The notes beneath the pieces were generated by a model. The model was given only the letters and a program-made list of their open reading frames with translations, was not told the origin of the DNA and searched no databases. Position numbers and translations under genes: made by a program. Shown here piece by piece: positions 35,816 to 43,929 of a stretch of 64,000 nucleotides of DNA; position 1 is the first letter of the stretch; every line of letters starts with the position of its first letter. The DNA is from Mycobacterium gordonae (GTDB lineage: Bacteria; Actinomycetota; Actinomycetes; Mycobacteriales; Mycobacteriaceae): the NCBI RefSeq assembly GCF_017086405.1, contig NZ_CP070973.1:372001-436000 (forward strand). Direction: 5' to 3'.

Positions 35816-36640
35816 TTAAGCGACCAGTCGGCGCAAAAACGTTGACGCCGTGATGATTCCGACGACCGGAGCCACGACGAGCACGATGACGTCCGCGATA
35901 TGGAACGGGGTGCCGATCAACAGGGCGCGCAACACGTCGACCTCGTAGCTGAGTGGGTTGACCTTGCTCAGGGCATGCAACCAGCCCGGCATCACATCGA
36001 CCGGGTACAGCGCATTGGAAGCGAAGAACAACGGCATGGTGATGGCCTGGCCGATGCCCATCAAGCGGTCGCGGTTGCGCACCAGACCGGCCAAAGTCAT
36101 TGACAAGCATGCGAAGAACGCCGCACCGAGCATGACGGCGACCATCGCCGCCAGAATCCGCAGGGGGTTGACGGTCAACCCGATGCCCATCACGTAGGCC
36201 AGCGTCAGCACGCCGACGACCTGTGCCACCGACCGCACGCCGGCCGCGAACGACTTGCCGGTGATCAGGGCAGACGCGGGCGCCGGTGTCACCATCAGCT
36301 TGGCCAGAACACCGGCGTCGCGGTCCCAGATGATTTGGATGCCATAGAAAATCGAGATGAACAACGCCGACTGGGCAATGATCCCGGGTGCCAGAAACGC
36401 TTGGTACGTGACGTTGCCGGTGTCGATGACATGCAGATGGCTGAAGGTGGTGCCGAAGATCAGCAGCCACAGCGCGGGCTGCACCATCCTCATCACCAGC
36501 TCGGTCCGGTCGTGCCGCAACTTCTGCAGCTCCACGATGGCGAACGCGCCGATGCGGCTCAATGTCGCTCTGGCCCTGTTCAATCCGCGCGGGGCACGGA
36601 TCAGGTCGACGGTAGGTGAGTAGGTGCGATCAACCGACAC
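35816..36640 (-). CDS. ABC-2 type transporter permease (DrrB-like)
   Basis: A 274-residue permease with six hydrophobic segments. The ABC-2 signature lies in FFACLSMTLAGLVRNRDRLMGIGQ followed by PLFFASNALYPVDVMPGWL and NPLSYEVDVLRALL (given as landmarks). Such permeases export drugs or lipids, as DrrB does with DrrA. The ATG overlaps the end of the ATPase gene by 11 bases, so they form one exporter. The pair is not present at this point of the M. tuberculosis order. The exported substrate is unknown. Confidence 0.88.
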   Translation of the reverse strand: MSVDRTYSPTVDLIRAPRGLNRARATLSRIGAFAIVELQKLRHDRTELVMRMVQPALWLLIFGTTFSHLHVIDTGNVTYQAFLAPGIIAQSALFISIFYGIQIIWDRDAGVLAKLMVTPAPASALITGKSFAAGVRSVAQVVGVLTLAYVMGIGLTVNPLRILAAMVAVMLGAAFFACLSMTLAGLVRNRDRLMGIGQAITMPLFFASNALYPVDVMPGWLHALSKVNPLSYEVDVLRALLIGTPFHIADVIVLVVAPVVGIITASTFLRRLVA

Positions 36641-37430
36641 GGCGAGCCGCCCTTCTGATGGCCCGGATTTCGTGGATGTCGGCGGAGTCTTCGGTGAGAT
36701 CGGATGCCGAATAGTGGCGGAATACGTCTTCGAGCGTGGCCTCCGGTGACAGCGTCGCCTTCAATTCCTCGGGAGCCCCCACCGCCTGCAGCGCGCCGTG
36801 GTGCATCAGTGCGACCCGATCACACAGGGCATCCGCCTCTTCCATGTAGTGGGTGGTCAGTAGCACGGTCATGCCGAACTGTTCCTGCATCTGACGAACC
36901 TGCGTCCATACGCCGTCGCGCGCGATCGGGTCCAGGCCGACGGTCGGTTCGTCAAGTACGAGCAGCGCGGGCCGGTTGACCAGGGCCTGGGCCACCTCCA
37001 GTCGACGCACCATACCCCCGGAATAACTCGATGCCAGTTTGTCGGCGACATCGAGCAGGTCCATTGCGGCCAGTGCCTGCTCGACATGCTCGGTGCGGTC
37101 GGCGCGCGACACACCGTAGAGGCGGGCGAACCACGTCACGTTCTGCCGGCCGGTCAACGCCGTCTCGATGGACAGTTGTTGCGGGACGTAGCCGATGTTG
37201 CTGCGGATGTCGACCGTCTGGCTCCGCGCGTCAAGCCCGAAGATACGCAATTCGCCCTGCTGTACCGGTGCCAGCGTCGTCAGCACCCGTACCACCGTCG
37301 TCTTTCCGGCACCGTTGGGCCCCAGCAGGCCCATTGTCTCGCCGGGATGGACCGTGAACGTCACGTCGTCGACTGCGGTGTGCTGGCCGTAGCGATAGCT
37401 CAGCTGCCGACAGTCAATGGCCTCGGTCAT
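36630..37430 (-). CDS. ABC transporter ATP-binding protein (DrrA-like)
   Basis: A 266-residue ATPase. Walker A is GPNGAGKTTVV, the signature motif is SYSGGMVRRLEVA, Walker B is ALLVLDEPTVGLDP, and the switch His is in LLTTHYMEEAD. The C-terminal 40 residues after the nucleotide domain are of the DrrA type. The ATG at 37430 overlaps the remnant stop of the MarR gene (ATGA), which shows an original MarR-ATPase-permease operon. With the regulator broken, the exporter may be constitutive (inference). Confidence 0.9.
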   Translation of the reverse strand: MTEAIDCRQLSYRYGQHTAVDDVTFTVHPGETMGLLGPNGAGKTTVVRVLTTLAPVQQGELRIFGLDARSQTVDIRSNIGYVPQQLSIETALTGRQNVTWFARLYGVSRADRTEHVEQALAAMDLLDVADKLASSYSGGMVRRLEVAQALVNRPALLVLDEPTVGLDPIARDGVWTQVRQMQEQFGMTVLLTTHYMEEADALCDRVALMHHGALQAVGAPEELKATLSPEATLEDVFRHYSASDLTEDSADIHEIRAIRRAARRVG

Positions 37431-37878
37431 GTGCATCGCTCCTGCAGCTTCCTGGTCATCCCCTCGAGCACCTCCAACCCCTTGGCCAATACCCCGATCT
37501 GCTCGTCGTCAAGCTCATCGAGCAGGCGGCGAGCACCACGCGCCGCGTGGCCGCCGTCGCGTCCATCGCCCGCTACGCCGAGTCGGTGAGCCGCGGCCTG
37601 CAAACCCGCCGGTCAGCCGGGTCCGCCGTCCGTTCCAGCAGTCCCGCGCCGGCCGGCTTGGAGACCAACGTGGAGGCGGTGTTGGTCACCAACCCCAATT
37701 CGGCGGCCGCGACGCTGACCGAAACTCCCGGGCGGTGCGAGATTAGGCGCAACAGCTCGGCCTGCGATTCGTGGAGCCGGCCGGCCGGGTAGCCGGTACC
37801 GGCGGAGCGGCACTGTTGGCGGCGGAACCTGCCCAGGATCCGCGAGAGGTCCGCGGCAAGATCGGTGTTCGTTGTCAT
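37427..37878 (-). pseudogene. MarR-family regulator, decayed (nonsense plus frameshift)
   Basis: The reading begins MTTNTDLAADLSRILGRF at 37878 with an intact winged helix (ESQAELLRLISHRPGVSVS, LGLVTNTASTLVSK, DRRVCRPRLTDSA), then hits TAG at about 37574. In the same frame RAMDATAATRR continues, and after a frame change LLDELDDEQIGVLAKGLEVLEGM runs on to a TGA at 37429 that overlaps the ATPase start. The span of 452 bases is not a multiple of three. So it has both a stop and a net frame shift relative to an intact MarR gene of about 150 codons. A truncated 101-residue protein lacking the dimerisation helix could still be made. Confidence 0.78.
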
Positions 37879-37928
37879 TGCGACCTGTAGCAGCTCTGTA
37901 GCCGAGCTATCTATTCCCGGCGCGCCCG

Positions 37929-38423
37929 TCAGAGCCGATGCAACGTCACGTCGAGTGCCGCGTCGGCCTGGCCAATCGTCGCCGTCATATACGTGCAGTG
38001 CGGCTGGCGGCGGCGATCCGTCGGCGAACCGGGGTTCAGCAGCCGCAGGCCGGTCGGTGTCGTGGTGTCCCACGGGATGTGACTGTGGCCGAACACCAGC
38101 ACGTCGGTATCCGGGTAGAGCCGGGACATCCGCACGTCCCGGCCCGTGGCGCCACCCGTCTCGTGCACGACGGTGAAGCGCAGCCCGGCCAGAGTCGTGT
38201 CCGCACGTTCGGGGAGCCGGGCGCGCAGCTCGTCGCCGTCGTTGTTGCCCCAGCACGCGATCAGCCGGGTGGAGGCAGCCTCGAGCCTGTCGAGGAGGTC
38301 TGGTGTCACCCAGTCGCCGGCGTGGATGACGACGTCGGCGGCGGCGACCTCGTCCCAGACCTGCGCGGGTAGGTCTCGGGCGCGTTTGGGGACGTGGGTG
38401 TCGGCGATCAGCAGGAGCCGCAT
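37929..38423 (-). CDS. Metallophosphoesterase, YfcE/MJ0936 type
   Basis: A 164-residue calcineurin-like phosphoesterase. The metal ligands are visible as IADTHVPK (D-x-H), VIHAGDWV (GD), CWGNNDGDE (GNxD), FTVVHETGG and LVFGHSHIPW (GHxH). The C-terminal LLNPGSPTDRRR is the family end motif. Such enzymes hydrolyse phosphodiesters. The ATG at 38423 begins the first strand (MRLLLIAD). It is divergent from htdZ with 37 bases between the starts. Confidence 0.88.
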   Translation of the reverse strand: MRLLLIADTHVPKRARDLPAQVWDEVAAADVVIHAGDWVTPDLLDRLEAASTRLIACWGNNDGDELRARLPERADTTLAGLRFTVVHETGGATGRDVRMSRLYPDTDVLVFGHSHIPWDTTTPTGLRLLNPGSPTDRRRQPHCTYMTATIGQADAALDVTLHRL

Positions 38424-38460
38424 AAGTTCTATGCATACCGTCAGACCCACAGGAGAGACC

Positions 38461-38916
38461 ATGCGCACCTTCGAGTCAGTCGCCGACCTCGCCGCCGCGG
38501 CGGGGGAGACCATCGGCCAGAGCGACTGGGTGACGATCAGCCAGGAAGAGGTCAACCTGTTCGCCGACGCCACCGGCGACCACCAGTGGATTCACGTCGA
38601 CCCGGAGCGGGCCGCCAATGGGCCGTTCGGGACCACCATCGCCCACGGATTCATGACGCTGTCGCTGTTGCCGCGGCTGCAACACGACATGTACACCGTC
38701 AAGGGCATCAAGCTGGCAATCAACTACGGCCTGAACAAAGTTCGATTCCCGGCTCCGGTTCCGGTGGGGTCCCGGGTACGGGCCACGAGCGCGCTGGTCA
38801 GCGTCGACGACGTCGGCAATGGCGCCGTGCAGGCCGTCGTCTCCACGACCGTCGAGATCGACGGGTCGGCCAAGCCGGCCTGCGTGGCCGAGAGCATCGT
38901 CCGCTACGTCACCTAG
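38461..38916 (+). CDS. htdZ: (R)-specific enoyl-CoA hydratase of the MaoC family, HtdZ
   Basis: A 151-residue single hot-dog hydratase, the same length as Rv0130. The hydratase-2 motif has the catalytic Asp and His in NLFADATGDHQWIHVDPERA, and FGTTIAHGFMTLSLLP follows. Known members convert trans-2-enoyl-CoA to (3R)-hydroxyacyl-CoA. It is tail to tail with fadE1 (stops 10 bases apart). The ATG at 38461 has ggagagacc immediately upstream. Confidence 0.94.
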   Translation: MRTFESVADLAAAAGETIGQSDWVTISQEEVNLFADATGDHQWIHVDPERAANGPFGTTIAHGFMTLSLLPRLQHDMYTVKGIKLAINYGLNKVRFPAPVPVGSRVRATSALVSVDDVGNGAVQAVVSTTVEIDGSAKPACVAESIVRYVT

Positions 38917-38925
38917 CCTGGCGCG

Positions 38926-40260
38926 TCAGAACTCGGCGATGGAGTGTTCCAGCCGGGCGGCCAGCAGGGCCTCCGCCTCGGCCTTGCGGGTTGGGATGTG
39001 CTGGGACGGGAAAGGCGTTGTCACGGGCTGATATTCGCGCAGCGTGCGCCGGGCCACCGTCATCTTGTGCAGTTCGGTCGCGCCGTCGGCGATGCCCAGC
39101 GACTCGGCGGCCACCAGCATCTTGACGAACGGCATCTCGTCGGAGACGCCGAGCGCGCCGTGCAGGTGCAGGGCGCGCTGCGCCACATCGTGCAACACCT
39201 GAGGCATCGCGACCTTCACCGCCGCGATGTCGCGGCGCACCTTCTGGTAGTCGTGGTGCTTGTCGATCAACCACGCGGTGCGCAGCACCAGCAGCCGGAA
39301 CTGCTCGATCTGGATCCAGCTGTCGGCAATCTTCTCCTGGGTCATCTGAAAGTCCGACAGCCGCCCGTGCCGGGTCTGACGAGACACCGCACGCTCACAC
39401 ATCATGTCGAAAGCCCGGCGCGCCAGCGCGATCGTGCGCATCGCGTGGTGGATACGGCCGCCGCCGAGCCGGGTCTGGGCGATCATGAACGCCTGCCCCT
39501 CCCCGCCGAGGACGTGATCGGCCGGCACCCGAACATCGCGATAGCGGACGTATCCGTGGGTGGCGCGCTTGGTCGATTCGGCGCCGACGCCGACATTGCG
39601 GATGATCTCGATCCCGGGTGTCTCGGCCGGCACGATGAACAGCGACATCTTCTCGTAGGTGCGGCCCACCGGGTTGGTGACGGCCATGACGATGAAGAAC
39701 GACGCGTGTTTGGCGTTGGTGGAGAACCACTTTTCGCCGTTGATGATCCAGTCATCCCCGTCGCGGGTGGCCGCGGTGACGAACAGCCCGGGATCCGATC
39801 CGCCCTGCGGTTCGGTCATCGAATAGCAGGAGGTGATCTCACCGTCCAGCAGCGGCTGCAGGTAGCGGGTCTTCTGTGCCTCGGTGCCGAACAGCGCCAG
39901 GATCTCGGCGTTACCCGAATCCGGTGCCTGGCAACCGAACACCGATGGCGCCCAGCGGGAGCGGCCGAGAATCTCGTTGAGCAGCGCCAGCTTCACCTGT
40001 CCGAAGCCCTGACCACCGAGCTCCGGGCGCAAATGAGCGGCCCACAATCCCTGCTCTTTCACCCGCTGCTGCAAGGGCCGCAGGATCGCCATCATCTCGG
40101 CGTTCTGCTTGTCGTAGGGATCCAGCGCGACCAGATCGAGTGGATCGAGTTCGTCGACCATGAATTTCTCGACCCAGTCCAGCTTGGCCCGGTATTCCGG
40201 GTCCGTTTCGAAGTCCCACACGGTTGGCCACCGTTCCCCGGCGCAGCGTTGCGCCGGCAT
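38926..40260 (-). CDS. fadE1: Acyl-CoA dehydrogenase FadE1
   Basis: A 444-residue FAD enzyme matching Rv0131c. Signatures: SCYSMTEPQGGSDPGLF, the FAD-binding DDWIINGEKWFSTNA, RLGGGRIHHAMRTIALARRA, and LHLHGALGVSDEMPFVKML near the end. It catalyses alpha-beta dehydrogenation of acyl-CoA in beta-oxidation. The conserved start region is VWDFETDPEYRAKLDWVEKF, so the true start may be the GTG about 13 codons inside the ATG at 40260. HtdZ next to it could act on its product. Confidence 0.92.
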   Translation of the reverse strand: MPAQRCAGERWPTVWDFETDPEYRAKLDWVEKFMVDELDPLDLVALDPYDKQNAEMMAILRPLQQRVKEQGLWAAHLRPELGGQGFGQVKLALLNEILGRSRWAPSVFGCQAPDSGNAEILALFGTEAQKTRYLQPLLDGEITSCYSMTEPQGGSDPGLFVTAATRDGDDWIINGEKWFSTNAKHASFFIVMAVTNPVGRTYEKMSLFIVPAETPGIEIIRNVGVGAESTKRATHGYVRYRDVRVPADHVLGGEGQAFMIAQTRLGGGRIHHAMRTIALARRAFDMMCERAVSRQTRHGRLSDFQMTQEKIADSWIQIEQFRLLVLRTAWLIDKHHDYQKVRRDIAAVKVAMPQVLHDVAQRALHLHGALGVSDEMPFVKMLVAAESLGIADGATELHKMTVARRTLREYQPVTTPFPSQHIPTRKAEAEALLAARLEHSIAEF

Positions 40261-40287
40261 CGTTGATGGAGTCTCACCATCGTAAGT

Positions 40288-41376
40288 TCAGTGCAATTTG
40301 GGCAGCACGCTGGTGCGGTAGAACTCGATGGCGGCGCGCGGATCGTCCTGCGGGAAGTGCAGAAACGGCACGGCGCCGGCGTCCAGAACCGATTGCACCG
40401 CGCTGATGTGCGTGGCGGGGTCGATGCCCACCGTCCAGTTCGCCAACACCTTGTCCGTGGAGTTCGTGTCGGCCGCGCGCTGGATCTCGACGGGGTTGGG
40501 CTGGTCGACCGCGCCCGCGGTGAAGCGCCACAGCGACGCCGCCCGGGCGGCGGTGGCGCCGTCACCGACGACGGCGAACAACTCGGCGCGCTTGCCCATG
40601 GTGGCGGGGTCGCGGCCAGCCTGCCGGGCGCCCTCCTCGAATGCGGCGAGCAGTTTCGTTTGCTTGATGTCGGGGGCCTGGGCGATCCACCCGTCGGCGT
40701 AGCGGCCGGCCAGGCTGGCGCTCTTGGGTCCGCCGGCGGCCACGAAGATCGGCGGTGGCGCGGGCGGCAGGTCGTACAGCTTCAGCGCGTTCGTTTGAAA
40801 ATACTTTCCGGCGAACGAAATCCGCTCACCACTCCACAGCTGACGAATCAGGCCGATAGCCTCCGCCAGCCGGTCGTGGCGTTCGAGGTAGTTGCCGTAG
40901 GTGTTGGTCGCGGCCTGTTCGTTGAGCCGTTCACCGGTACCCAGGCCCAGAAACACCCGTCCTGGACTCAGGACCGCGAGCGACGCGAATGCCTGTGCCA
41001 CCGTCGCCGGGTGGTAACGATGGATCGGACAGGTTACGCCGGTGCCGAACAAGATCCGGTTGGTGCTGTTTCCTACCAATGCCAGGGTCAGCCACGGGAA
41101 CATGGAGTGGCCCTGATTGTCCTGCCAGGGCTGCAGGTGGTCGCTGGCCCAGACGTAGCGGAACCCGGCCTGCTCGGCCGCTTGTGCCTGTTCGACGAGT
41201 TGATCGGTGCGAAATTGCTCATGGGACAACACGAATCCGACATCTTTGGCCGGCGGCGGCGCAGGATCGGCCGGAGCGTTGCGGCTCCTCGACTGGCAAC
41301 CGGACAGTCCGGTGGCAGCGGCCACGCCGACGCCGGCGGCCAGTTGCGCCATCGCTCTTCTCGAGATACCGGTCAT
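40288..41376 (-). CDS. fgd2: F420-dependent hydroxymycolic acid dehydrogenase (Fgd2/fHMAD)
   Basis: A 362-residue F420-dependent TIM-barrel enzyme equivalent to Rv0132c. The N-terminus has a twin-arginine signal (SRRAMAQLAAGVG) and a lipobox-like GLSGC, so the protein is exported folded with its cofactor and probably lipid anchored. The body has WASDHLQPWQD, the LSPGRVFLGLGTGERLNE loop and ADGWIAQAPD. The known orthologue oxidises hydroxymycolic to ketomycolic acid in the envelope. The ATG at 41376 puts the RR motif at residues 6-7. Confidence 0.92.
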   Translation of the reverse strand: MTGISRRAMAQLAAGVGVAAATGLSGCQSRSRNAPADPAPPPAKDVGFVLSHEQFRTDQLVEQAQAAEQAGFRYVWASDHLQPWQDNQGHSMFPWLTLALVGNSTNRILFGTGVTCPIHRYHPATVAQAFASLAVLSPGRVFLGLGTGERLNEQAATNTYGNYLERHDRLAEAIGLIRQLWSGERISFAGKYFQTNALKLYDLPPAPPPIFVAAGGPKSASLAGRYADGWIAQAPDIKQTKLLAAFEEGARQAGRDPATMGKRAELFAVVGDGATAARAASLWRFTAGAVDQPNPVEIQRAADTNSTDKVLANWTVGIDPATHISAVQSVLDAGAVPFLHFPQDDPRAAIEFYRTSVLPKLH

Positions 41377-41456
41377 CGCGTCCGAATACCCCGCGCTTCC
41401 GTCATCACACCTTCGTAGGCTGGCGCGCCCAGCACTACCCACCTACCGTGTGTGAA

Positions 41457-42062
41457 GTGACTGCACAGGCGCGCCCGGCGCACAAAACCGATGTCCGCGC
41501 ATTGAGCCGCACCCTGGGCCGCGCGTTCTTCGACGATCCGGTCACGATGTGGGTCCTGCCCGACGAAGCAGCGCGGCGGAAGCATCTGGCTCGGGTCTTT
41601 GCCACGATGACCCGCCACCACCATCTGCCCCGCGGCGGCGTCGAGGTGGCCACGGATGGACCGGACATCGGCGCCGCCGCGTTGTGGGATCCACCCAATG
41701 AATGGCGGGAGTCGCGCCGGGCGGAACTGGCTCAGTTGCCGACGTTCCTGCGGGTATTCGGGATGAGTTTCACCCGTGGCCGCGTGTTGCAGGAGATCAT
41801 GAAGCGCGCGCATCCGGAAGAACCGCACTGGTACCTGGCTGTCCTCGGCAGCGACCCTGACGTTCGTGGGCAGGGTTTCGGACAGGTCCTGATGCGGTCC
41901 CGGTTGCAACGCTGCGACGCCGAGTACTGCCCGGCCTACCTGGAGTCGTCCAAGCCCGAAAACGTGCCCTATTACGAGCGTTTCGGTTTCCGGGTGACCG
42001 GTGAGATCACGATTCCCGACGGGGGTCCGACGCTGTGGCCCATGTGGCGCGACCCGCAGTGA
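41457..42062 (+). CDS. GNAT-family N-acetyltransferase (Rv0133 type)
   Basis: A 201-residue GNAT protein. The acetyl-CoA-binding motif A is PDVRGQGFGQVLMRSRLQRC (R/Q-x-x-G-x-G/A), motif B is CPAYLESSKPENVPYYERFGF. The first part is the ALSRTLGRAFFDDPVTMWVLP pattern of mycobacterial acetyltransferases (landmarks: ALSRTLGRAF, DDPVTMWVLP). The start is a GTG at 41457, or the one at 41448; neither has a good ribosome-binding site. It ends in a GTGA overlap with the following SDR. Confidence 0.85.
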   Translation: MTAQARPAHKTDVRALSRTLGRAFFDDPVTMWVLPDEAARRKHLARVFATMTRHHHLPRGGVEVATDGPDIGAAALWDPPNEWRESRRAELAQLPTFLRVFGMSFTRGRVLQEIMKRAHPEEPHWYLAVLGSDPDVRGQGFGQVLMRSRLQRCDAEYCPAYLESSKPENVPYYERFGFRVTGEITIPDGGPTLWPMWRDPQ

Positions 42063-42820
42063 CCGGGCCGTCGTTCGCCGACAAGACCGCGTTCATCACC
42101 GGTGCGGCGGTCGGGCTCGGCCGGGCGTTCGCCCGGGCGCTGACTGCCCGGGGTGCCAACGTCGTGATCGCCGAGATCGACATCGAGGGCGCGCAACGGA
42201 CCGCCGACGAACTGACATCGGCTGGGCCGCAGGCCATTGCGGTGGCCTGTGACGTCGCAGACGAGCATCAGGTGGAGACCGCGGTGGCCAGGTCGCTCGA
42301 AATATTCGGCGGCATCGACATTCTCATCAACAACGCCGGGCGTCACCTGATGAAGTACAACCAGCCCTTCGGCGCGCTGTCCCGGGGCGAATTGCGTGGG
42401 CTGTTCGACGTGAACGTGATGGGGGTTGTCAATTGCACTCTGGCATGCCGTGATTCGATGCGGGGCCGCGGTGGCGGGGTGGTGGTGAACATGTCATCGA
42501 CGGCCGGTTATTCGAGCAGCACGCCGTACGGGGTCTCCAAGCTCGCGGTGCGCGGGCTGACGGTCGCCTTCGCCGCCGAACTCGCACCCGACCTGATCCG
42601 CGTCAACGCGATTGCCCCCGGATTGACCAACACCGAAAGCGCGCTTGCCGACGTGCCGCGGTCGCTTGTCGACGATTACATTCACGACCTGCAGCTGGTG
42701 CACCGGATGTGCACCGTGGACGACGTGGTGTCGGCAATGCTCTATCTGTGTTCGGAGGAGGCGTCCTTCATCACCGGCGAAACCCTTAAGGTCAGCGGCG
42801 GTTACCCGCTTTCGGTATGA
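42059..42820 (+). CDS. Short-chain dehydrogenase/reductase (SDR)
   Basis: A 253-residue SDR. Rossmann motif ITGAAVGLGRAF, NNAG motif ILINNAGRHLM, catalytic NMSSTAGYSSSTPYGVSK, and SFITGETLKVSGGY at the end. It starts on the GTG at 42059, which overlaps the GNAT stop, so the two are co-translated. In M. tuberculosis ephF follows the GNAT directly; here this gene opens an insertion of about 8.7 kb. The substrate is unknown. Confidence 0.86.
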   Translation: MTGPSFADKTAFITGAAVGLGRAFARALTARGANVVIAEIDIEGAQRTADELTSAGPQAIAVACDVADEHQVETAVARSLEIFGGIDILINNAGRHLMKYNQPFGALSRGELRGLFDVNVMGVVNCTLACRDSMRGRGGGVVVNMSSTAGYSSSTPYGVSKLAVRGLTVAFAAELAPDLIRVNAIAPGLTNTESALADVPRSLVDDYIHDLQLVHRMCTVDDVVSAMLYLCSEEASFITGETLKVSGGYPLSV

Positions 42821-42860
42821 AGAGGGTTTATCCCTCGGGTCGTCGGGAAATCACCCGACT

Positions 42861-43172
42861 ATGGACACCGGCCCCGGCGACACTCTGGACCCCAGCGAGT
42901 CCACCGATTCCGACGAGCTGCTCAACGACGACGGAGACATCGTCGTCGATCCCCCCGAGGGGTGGAGCGAGGCCGACAAGTTCGGCATGACCGCGCGCGA
43001 AGTGCGGGAAGGGGAATCGCTGGATCAGCGGCTCGCCGAAGAAGAACCGGATGTCATCCCGGATATCGAGCCGCCCGACGCGACTTCGGGCCGTGCCCAT
43101 CGTGGCCAGATCGACGGTGTGCCCGAAGACGGACCCTCGTTGTTCCAGGTCATCGACGAGAATCAGGAGTGA
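42861..43172 (+). CDS. DUF5709 family protein
   Basis: A 103-residue acidic protein with no membrane segment. It begins MDTGPGDTLDPSESTDSDEL and has the conserved middle PPEGWSEADKFGMTAREVRE followed by ESLDQRLAEEEPDV, typical of this actinobacterial family. No function has been assigned to my knowledge; it looks mostly disordered. It ends immediately before the stop of the convergent TetR gene (TGA at 43170-43172, then TCA). Confidence 0.8.
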   Translation: MDTGPGDTLDPSESTDSDELLNDDGDIVVDPPEGWSEADKFGMTAREVREGESLDQRLAEEEPDVIPDIEPPDATSGRAHRGQIDGVPEDGPSLFQVIDENQE

Positions 43173-43859
43173 TCAGGGTTCACTCTTCCAGGACGCGACA
43201 CCGATGGTGATCATGCGGAGCTGTTTGACCGCCGTGCGGTGAATGTCTTCCAGCGCCTCTGCGCTCTGGGCGTCTTCGATGGCCTCGGCGGTCACGATCA
43301 TCGAGTTGACGAAAAGACTTGCCAGGACATTGAGATCCTCGGTGCTCCACTCGTTCAGTCGCGGGAAGCGCGCCAGGTCGGTGGCGAGTTCGGAGACGAT
43401 CAGCCGGATTTCCGTGCGAATCGCGTAGCGCAGCACCGACACGCCGGTCGAGCGCTCACGGGAAATGAAGCGCCAGTGCTCTCGCTGGTCGGCAACGCTG
43501 CCGATCAGGATCTCCACCGATGACTCGATGACCCGGGTGGGATCGAGCTTGCCGGCCCGGGCGCCGCGCAGCGTGTCGCGCAGGCTTCGGAAGGATTCGT
43601 CGATCAGCACCAGCCCGAGTGCCTCCATCGACTCGAAGTGGCGGTAGAAGGCCGCCGGCACGATCCCGGCCTCGCGCGTCACCTCGCGCAGGCTCAGCCC
43701 GCTGAAACTTCGGTCGTTGAGCGCCTTGAGAGCCGCGGCGATGATCGCCCGCCGGGTCGCTTCCTTACGTTCCTCACGCGAGGGCGTGTCACGGGCGCTT
43801 TCGCGGCTCCGGTCCCGGCTCGATCGCCGCGAGTGTGAGCTAGGAGTACGACTGTTCAC
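43173..43859 (-). CDS. TetR-family regulator, divergent from the desaturase operon
   Basis: A 228-residue TetR protein. After a charged Ser/Arg-rich N-terminal tail of about 35 residues comes the helix-turn-helix ATRRAIIAAALKALND, FSGLSLREVTREAGIVPAA, FYRHFESMEAL. The start is taken as the GTG at 43859 (MNSRTPSSH); an ATG further upstream would overlap the divergent gene. The palindrome gttcactatgtgaac lies over this start codon, suggesting autoregulation. Its C-terminal domain probably senses a fatty acyl-CoA, as DesT and FadR-type TetR regulators do (inference). Confidence 0.82.
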   Translation of the reverse strand: MNSRTPSSHSRRSSRDRSRESARDTPSREERKEATRRAIIAAALKALNDRSFSGLSLREVTREAGIVPAAFYRHFESMEALGLVLIDESFRSLRDTLRGARAGKLDPTRVIESSVEILIGSVADQREHWRFISRERSTGVSVLRYAIRTEIRLIVSELATDLARFPRLNEWSTEDLNVLASLFVNSMIVTAEAIEDAQSAEALEDIHRTAVKQLRMITIGVASWKSEP

Positions 43860-43868
43860 TATGTGAAC
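43854..43868. promoter_or_regulatory. Palindromic operator candidate gttcac-tat-gtgaac
   Basis: A perfect 6+3+6 palindrome covers the GTG start of the TetR gene and lies 62-76 bases upstream of the reductase start. The half-site gttcac returns at 43934-43939 just inside the reductase gene, next to gtgtacac (43922-43929). This is the expected place for a TetR operator that controls both directions. Confidence 0.55.
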
Positions 43869-43929
43869 CGTAACACAGAAGCGGCTAAATCCCTTGACCA
43901 CCTGCGTCGATCGATGACACGGTGTACAC

